This document shows positions 58,041 through 64,000 of a DNA stretch of 64,000 nucleotides, one piece after another. The position numbers were made by a program, and so were the translations under genes. The stretch comes from Verticillium longisporum (lineage: Eukaryota; Ascomycota; Sordariomycetes; Glomerellales; Plectosphaerellaceae). Numbering within the stretch: position 1 is the stretch's first letter; each line of letters begins with the position of its first letter. A model generated the notes under the pieces. It saw only the letters and a program-made list of their open reading frames with translations. It was not told the DNA's origin and did no database searches. The stretch spans positions 6,627,011 through 6,691,010 of the forward strand of contig JAETXT010000002.1 of NCBI GenBank assembly GCA_019188255.1. Reading direction: 5' to 3'.

Positions 58041-59267
58041 ATGGCCGACCAGACTTTCAAGCTCAACACGGGCGCCAGCATCCCCGCCATTGGTCTCGGT
58101 ATGTTGATCGCCCATGAATTCCATTGAAGTGTTTCCATGCTCAGGGAAATCCAGGCACCTGGCAGGGTGAGGCCGGCAAGGTCAAGGCCGCCGTCTCCTT
58201 TGCTGTCCAGAACGGCTACAAGCTCGTTGACTGCGCTTACTGCTACGCCAACGAGGACGAGGTTGGCGAGGGCCTCAAGGACGCCTTCGCCGCCGGCGTC
58301 AAGCGTGAGGACATTTTCGTCACCTCCAAGCTTTGGGGAACCTACCAGACCAGCGATGCCCGCGTTGAGGAGGCTCTCGACAAGAGCTTGAAGAGCCTTG
58401 GCCTCGAGTACCTCGACCTCTACCTCATTGTGAGTGCTCCCATTGATGATGGACCTCCGCCCCAATATCAATTGGCGCTGTTTTCACGCAGCGAACGTTC
58501 GACTGACAGTGCCCCAGCACTGGCCCGTGGCCATGAACCCCGAGGGTAACCACGACAGGTTCCCCACCCTCCCTGACGGCTCGCGCGACCTCATTCGCGA
58601 CCACAAGCACACCGACACGTGGAAGTCGATGGAGAAGCTCCTCGACACTGGCAAGGTCAAGGCCATTGGTGTCTGCAACGTGAGTCATCCACCGGCCTCC
58701 CCAATCCTGGACCCCTCGGATGAGCTGACAGCCCCTGTAGTACAGCAAGCGCTACCTCGAGGAGCTCCTCCCCGTGGCCAAGGTCGTCCCCGCCGTCAAC
58801 CAGATCGAGAACCACCCCAGCCTGCCCCAGGACGAGATCGTCAGCCTCTGCAAGGAGAAGGGCATCCACATCATGTCCTACAGCCCCTTCGGCAGCACTG
58901 GCGGCCCCCTCATGAGCGCCTCCGTCATCGTCAAGATTGCCGAGAAGCACGGCGTCTCCCCCGGCACCGTCCTGCTGAGCTACAACAGTGAGTTTCTTTC
59001 TGCCTCTACATGCGCACTCTCCTCTTCCAGTCGGGCGCACAAGATCCCCATGCTAACCGCACCCCGCCAGCCTCCCGCGGCACCACCGTCCTCCCCAAGT
59101 CGACCTCGACCGACCGCATCAAGGCCAACCTCCAGACCGTCAAGCTCGACGACGAGGACCTCAAGTCCCTCAACGACTACTCCGCCGACCTCGCCGCCAA
59201 GAACGAGTTCAAGCGCTACGTCTACCCTCCCTTCGGCATCGACTTTGGCTTCCCCGACAAGTCTTAG
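58041..59267 (+). CDS. NADPH-dependent aldo-keto reductase, glycerol dehydrogenase/glyceraldehyde reductase type (Gcy1/Gld-like)
   Basis: Five exons: 58041-58098, 58155-58429, 58518-58679, 58741-58987 and 59071-59267; 939 nt, 312 aa, normal AKR length. Starts MADQTFKLNTGASIPAIGLG|TWQGE. The catalytic tetrad is visible: Asp and Tyr in LVDCAYCYANEDEVG, Lys in VTSKLWG, His in LYLI|HWPVAM. The cofactor end has VLPKSTSTDRIKANL, whose basic residues favour NADPH. The closest characterised relatives I know are yeast Gcy1/Ypr1 and Trichoderma GLD-type enzymes acting on glyceraldehyde, dihydroxyacetone or glycerol; the exact substrate is inferred. The stop codon is convergent with the dehydrogenase at 59564, leaving 296 bp. 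Confidence 0.94.
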
Positions 59268-59563
59268 AGACTCTTTCTTCTTTCGTTTTGCTGGGATCGG
59301 TGGCATGACGTGTGGAGAAAAATACAAGATTCCCAAAGTGAAAAGCATAGAGCGACAGATAGAATGATTGCATTGTACACAAACGAGAACCGACCCACAA
59401 CGCCTCCGTGATTATCCTGATGACATGTCTTTAATGCTTGCTTGCGTTCGGCGCGCCAGACGTATTCAATTTTCTGTTTCTTGTACACACAAAGATCTTA
59501 CGACGCCCGCTCATCACATCTCCTCTGTGGCCATTTTCCCATTACACCTCCTCGTCGCACATT

Positions 59564-60865
59564 TTACGCTGTCAAATCGACCATGACCTTGAGCACAAGA
59601 TTGCCTTCGTCGTCCTTGACGCGAGCGGCCATGCCGAAGGCGTCGGCAATGTTGGCAAGACCCTGGTACCTGTGTGTGACCAGTTTCTGAAGCGAGGGCA
59701 GGCCCGGGATTGCTCGCGATGAGGTCAATGGCCTTGGGGTAGCAGTTCGCGTAGCGGAAAACACCGACAAGGTCGACCTCGCGCAGAGCCGCTGCCGAGA
59801 TTGGCAAGGTCTGAATGGGAGTGCCCATGCCGATGATCATGACCCTGCCGCCGGGTCTCGTGGCCTGTATATTCGTAAGCAAGACTGAAACTCAGTAGAG
59901 AACAGGGGCGCGCAACGCACGTAGATGGCCGTCTGCATGCAGGTTTCTACACCAGTGCACTCATATGTGGCAGTCACCTCTCCGACCGCCTTGCCCTGGA
60001 CTTGTGCCTGCTTGACAAGGTCCGCAACCTCCTTGGCATAGGCAAGCTTCTCCTCAATGGCTTGTGGCCTCTTGGGCGGGACGACAATGCCGGCGTCGGC
60101 GTAGCCGTTTGCTGTGGCAAAGTCTACGCGATCGGACTGGATGTCGGCAATGACAACAGTCTGTCCTGCGGCTTTGCTGACAGCCGCAACGAGCAGGCCT
60201 ACAGCACCGGCTCCCAACACAAGCACCGTGGAACCGGAAGGCAGGTTGGCGCGGTTGCGGGCATGCATTGCGACAGAGAGAGGTTCGACCAAGGCGCCAA
60301 GTTCAAGGGACACGGCATCGGGGAGCCTGTACGGTGGTAAGCTTAGGTCCGACGTCTTCCCTACCCGGGAGGGCCACCTACTTGTGAACCCATTTCGCGG
60401 GGTGGTTCACCCTCTCCTGCAGCGTGCCTTGCGCATGAGGGTTGGCCTTTGCAGAGCTGCGGAACTTCATGCCTGGGCAGATATTGTAACGACCCTGAGC
60501 GCAGAGATCGCATGACCCACAAGGCAGGCCGACTTCGAGGGCTACGCGATCACCAGCAGCCAGGCTCGTGACAGCTGAGCCAACAGCAGTGACAGTGCCG
60601 GCGGACTCGTGGCCGAGGGTCAAGGGCTCGCAAACGATGATGTCGCCGTTACGGTAGTGAGAATAGTAGTGAAGATCGGAGCCACAGAGCCCTGTGGCCT
60701 CGACGGCAATTTGGACTTCATCGGCAGAGGGGGCAGGGAGATCGCGGTCTTCCTGTAGGGAGTCAGAGAAGGATTGTTACTGCTGTTGAGGCAGGGCGTG
60801 GAGCTCACAACTCTGAGATCCTTGGCACCATGAAGCACAGATGCTTGCACTTTGGAATCGGCCAT
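59564..60865 (-). CDS. zinc-dependent polyol (sorbitol/xylitol-type) dehydrogenase, one-base frameshift as read
   Basis: Medium-chain dehydrogenase oxidising a polyol with NAD(P)+. Exons 60865-60809, 60752-60382, 60326-59921 and 59864-59564; introns of 55-56 nt. Start MADSKVQASVLHGAKDLRV. Catalytic zinc ligands are in TGLCGSDLHYY and GHESAG, the structural zinc cluster is CGSCDLCAQGRYNIC, and the Rossmann motif is VLGAGAVGLLVA. The segment GMKFRSSAKANPHAQGT is typical of the sorbitol dehydrogenase branch. The spliced length is 1,135 nt, one too many: the GGG at 59703-59705 (CCC on the plus strand) has one base more than the frame allows. With GG the protein reads IASNPGLPSLQKLVTHRYQG and is 377 aa. 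The start is 971 bp from the divergent SDR gene. Confidence 0.92.
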
Positions 60866-61836
60866 GGTTGGATATCAAGATGATACACTGTTTGAGTGTG
60901 TTGTTCAAGGATCTGTATGAGATGGGTGCCTCTTGTTGGGTATGGGATTGTGATGCAAGGTGTGTCGTTGTGGAGGTCTTTGTTGCTAGAGGTTCTGGAT
61001 ATCTCACGATGTCGATCAAGCTTTCCAAAAGTTGGGAAACGGAAAGAAGGCCGCGTTTATGGACAGGGTCATTCAAGTAGGCAGAAAATCGACTGGGGAC
61101 AAATCGGCCGGCGAAGAAGTGACCGAGTGGATGGGGAGAGGGGCACCCGTACATCGGTCATTTTGACCCCTCCTGGGGCTTCGAAGGCTGACGTGAATGC
61201 CCAGCAGATGACGATGCCCCCCAGTTGGACCGGTAAACATGGCAAATCCGGGGACCGGTAACCGTGCGGAGACATTGTCGGCGGATTCTGCCCAGTTATC
61301 CGTCTTGGGAGGCTCCGTAGCCGGCGACCATGTTTTGGAAAAAGGATAGATTCAGACGAAGGAGTGACAAGCCCCAGGCCTGTGGGTTGCCAGGCGGCCA
61401 GGCAAATGGTGCAAAGACGGGCGAGACGCGCTCGAGGGGCGGTCGTACCTGCAACGTCACTGGCCACCCCTTGCTCCTGCCCCTCCCCACACTCCACAAG
61501 GCCCAGTCGCTAGGGCCTCCACTGACCCCCACCGACCCCTCCATGCCCCGCCATCGCTCTCCTGCCCTTCTGCCCCCCAAACGTGAGCTTTCCTCGAGGT
61601 ATGACTTTGATCATGATCCTCGACCACGCCCTGACTTGGCTCCCGATATCCGTGTACTGCCAGCTACTACATTTGGGTTGAGTCTACCGATATCTTTTTT
61701 TTTTATTTTGCTTATTCTGGGGCCTTTGTCAAAGACTTGGATTATTTCCCACCCCTCTTCCTCTTGCCCTGTTTCCATAACTCGTCTAAGCCTGTCTCGG
61801 TACTGATCGATTGCTACAGAAGTGTCAATCATCACC
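60866..61836. other. bidirectional promoter region between dehydrogenase and SDR genes
   Basis: 970 bp between divergent ATGs, with no gene. A T-run at about 61693-61704 precedes the SDR start, and the arrangement would allow co-regulation. Confidence 0.5.
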
Positions 61837-62618
61837 ATGGCCGCCAAAATGTTTTCCCTCGAGGGGCAAACCGCTCTTCTCACCGGCGGCACCCGTGGCA
61901 TTGGCCAATCCGTCGCCATTGGCCTTGCCGAAGCTGGGGCCAACGTCCTGCTCGTCCAGCGCGACACCGCCGTAACCACCACCCGCGACGCCATTCGCGC
62001 CCTCGGCCGCACCTCTGAAATCTACACTGCCGACCTCAGCGACCCCGCCAGTGTCGCTGCTCTCGTTCCGAAGGTCCTCGCCGACGGCCACCAGATCCGC
62101 ATCCTCGTCAACTGCGCCGGGATCCAGCGCCGCCACCCAGCGCACAAGTTCCCCGACAACGACTTTAACGAGGTCCTGCAGGTCAACCTCAACGCCGTCT
62201 TCACCGTGACGCGTGACATTGGTGCCCACATGCTCGAGCTCGAGCCCGACGCCGTGACCGGCAGGCGGGGAAGCATCATCAGCTACGCCTCGCTGCTGTC
62301 CTTCCAAGGCGGTTTCACAGTGCCGGCGTACGCCGCCTCCAGGGCGCCGTCGCCCAGTTGACCAAGAGCTTCGCCAACGAGTGGACATCCAAGGGTGTTA
62401 CCGTCAACGCCATCGCGCCGGGATACATTGAGACTGATATGAACGAGGCTCTGCTGGCGGACAAAGAGCGCCTCGCCAGCATCAGCGCGCGCATCCCCGC
62501 CGGTCGTTGGGGATCGCCCGAGGACTTCCAGGGGACGACGGTGTACCTGGCCAGTCGTGCGAGTGGCTACGTTAGCGGGCATACACTAGTCGTTGACGGC
62601 GGCTGGATGGGAAGGTAA
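61837..62618 (+). CDS. short-chain dehydrogenase, 2-deoxy-D-gluconate 3-dehydrogenase (KduD)-like, frameshifted at the catalytic Lys
   Basis: Single-exon classical SDR. The ATG at 61837 ([18 protein letters not shown]) is preferred over an upstream GTG; the Met at 61849 is possible. Cofactor motif [12 protein letters not shown], catalytic Ser in IISYASL, Tyr in PAYAAS, and the C-terminal [14 protein letters not shown] and [10 protein letters not shown] strongly resemble KduD-type sugar-acid dehydrogenases. The frame breaks at 62341: TCC AGG GCG replaces TCC AAG GGC GCC. Restoring one A gives [15 protein letters not shown], i.e. the YxxxK motif, and a 260-aa protein ending at 62618. As read, it would stop at 62361 without the catalytic Lys. 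Substrate inferred from family resemblance. Confidence 0.88.
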
Positions 62619-62740
62619 TTTTGGATATGTCAAATGTATGAGGCACTGCCTGAAGCTATTTGCGTTGACGATACAACTAATACCACTACACCGCCAAACA
62701 CCAGCCGCTTTTGCCCACAACAACCTTGCCAGCACCCATC

Positions 62741-64000
62741 TCAAGCTTTGGAAGCCATGACTTTCTCCATCCAAGGGTATACAGACCCATTGGCCATCGG
62801 GTATCCCATATGCAACGCTCCCGGGAAGAATCTGTCGTATATCAGCGTCGTGCACCATGCATCTCCGTACTGGACACGCCACCTACCTAGCCTCTTTCGG
62901 CGTTCCATACTCAAACAGCATGATGGAATCCTCGATTGGCATCAAGCCGTCTTGCGTACCCTGAGAAAGTTAGCTGGCCGTTCTCCGACGATCGCACAAA
63001 GCCACTGACGTTGATCAAAAGCAGCCTGGTTGAAGGCTGCTGTATGACTCCTGCGTCAAGAAGCGAGAACTTCTTCTGCACCCCCGTCTTGTACTCCGCC
63101 ACAGTCTCGTAACCGTGCTTCATAGCCATAGCCGGCGTCAACCTGCGTTGAGTGATCAGTAATGGACACATCCACAGCGTGCCCGCATGGAAGGCTACTC
63201 ACTGAAACGGATACTCGTGCCCATCTGCCTTGTCCAACCACTCTTCATCGAAAAAGTAATGGCACCCGGCTCCCTGCGCAATCGAGCGGATGAGCCGCTC
63301 CTTGTGCGTGTGTGCGATGCGAACAGCATAGTAGCCGCCCGAACTGAGCCCCCAGACCATCACCCTGCCCATATCGAACCGGCCGTCCGCTGCCATCCAG
63401 TCGAGCACACTGCTCCACAACCGATCAGGGCTGTCTGGGTCAGCCGAATCAGCAGGGCAGTCTGCTGTGCCCGGGATCTCGACGACGACACTGCCCCATC
63501 CTCGTGACAAAAGCTCGTCGCAACGCAGCGTGTTGTCGGGCCTGTAGCCGTCCAGACCAGTCATGAGCAAGACGACGGGACAGGGCTGGCGCTGAGAACT
63601 CGTCAATTTGGGCAGGCGAACATACACGGGTATATTCGCCCTGTCGCGCCCCTGCTTATGCATGTGCGGGATCTCAACCTCTTCCACTGGGCACTCCCAC
63701 GCGCTGGCAGCTTTAAGATACGTCTCCTTCTGCCACTGCCACGCCTTCCACTTGATGGGGCAGCTGATATCTGGGAAGGCTGTGATGTAGGGGAAATGAG
63801 CGATGCGGTAAAGAGCACAAGCGCGAAGGTAGAGCTGGCTTGCCTGCTTGGGGTCGCCGGCCGCCGCGGCCTTGTCACCCCTGGCAATGAGACGGGCAGC
63901 GTTGGGGAAGAAAGCTTCAGTATACGCTCTCGACGTGCCGTCGTTGATGTTGTACTATCACGGGGTCAGCTGGGTAACAAGACACCAAATTCATGGTATT
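62741..64000 (-). CDS. Ayg1-like alpha/beta hydrolase (polyketide-shortening pigment hydrolase family), 5' end outside window
   Basis: Relative of Aspergillus Ayg1 and Wangiella Wyg1, which cleave a heptaketide to 1,3,6,8-tetrahydroxynaphthalene in DHN-melanin synthesis. Visible exons: 63954-63203, 63142-63010, 62960-62887 and 62831-62741, with introns of 60, 49 and 55 nt; a further intron acceptor at 63955 shows that the start lies beyond the edge. Upstream helical region YLRACALYRIAHFPYI, then VVLLMTGLDGYRPDN and EIPGTADCPADSADPDSPDR, which are diagnostic. The nucleophile elbow is WGLSSGGYYA, the acid is Asp in GTQDGLMPIED, and the His is in GALHMGYP. The stop is at 62741-62743, 122 bp from the convergent SDR. 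Homologues also occur outside melanin clusters, and no polyketide synthase is in view. Confidence 0.92.

Overview
This is nuclear DNA from a filamentous ascomycete. Genes are interrupted by short introns (about 49-106 nt) with GTRNGT donors and CAG/TAG acceptors. The recognisable proteins (Pmt1-type mannosyltransferase, Ssk1, Sec2, Sed5, Rvs167, an Ayg1-type hydrolase) read like Sordariomycete orthologues, probably Hypocreales; that placement is inference from the look of the sequences, not from a search. Exon joins were checked by reading frame and coding-length arithmetic.

Layout. 1-15.8 kb: a truncated tRNA adenosine deaminase (TAD2), a regulator-like protein with a half zinc cluster and a predicted C-terminal membrane segment, a ZGRF1/Mte1-type protein with a huge charged coiled coil, the BAR-SH3 protein Rvs167, and a conserved-looking gene of unknown function. 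15.8-18.3 kb: gene-free, repeat-bearing DNA ending in a short TTAGGG-like tract. 18.3-26.6 kb: an accessory-looking segment with two divergent protein kinases, a damaged BTB gene and unrecognised ORFs. 27.2-29.5 kb: a MARVEL membrane protein and a striking 277-bp foldback (hairpin) element. 29.5-41.7 kb: housekeeping and signalling block (mitochondrial ribosomal protein mS45, response regulator Ssk1, protein O-mannosyltransferase Pmt1, Rab GEF Sec2). 41.7-45.1 kb: gene-free. 45.1-54.2 kb: one very large disordered-protein gene. 55.7-57 kb: syntaxin Sed5. 58-64 kb: a tight group of NAD(P)-linked oxidoreductases (aldo-keto reductase, sorbitol-type dehydrogenase, SDR) next to an Ayg1-like hydrolase that runs off the right edge; these could cooperate in polyol or sugar-acid metabolism, but the sequence alone does not prove it.

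A caution for the whole window: at least six genes carry single-base frameshifts, most of them sitting in short homopolymers, where adding or removing one base restores a coherent protein. This looks more like a base-calling problem than mass pseudogenisation, and it weakens any pseudogene call made here. Several computed ORF starts are GTG; for each gene I chose an ATG that fits the family or the splicing.
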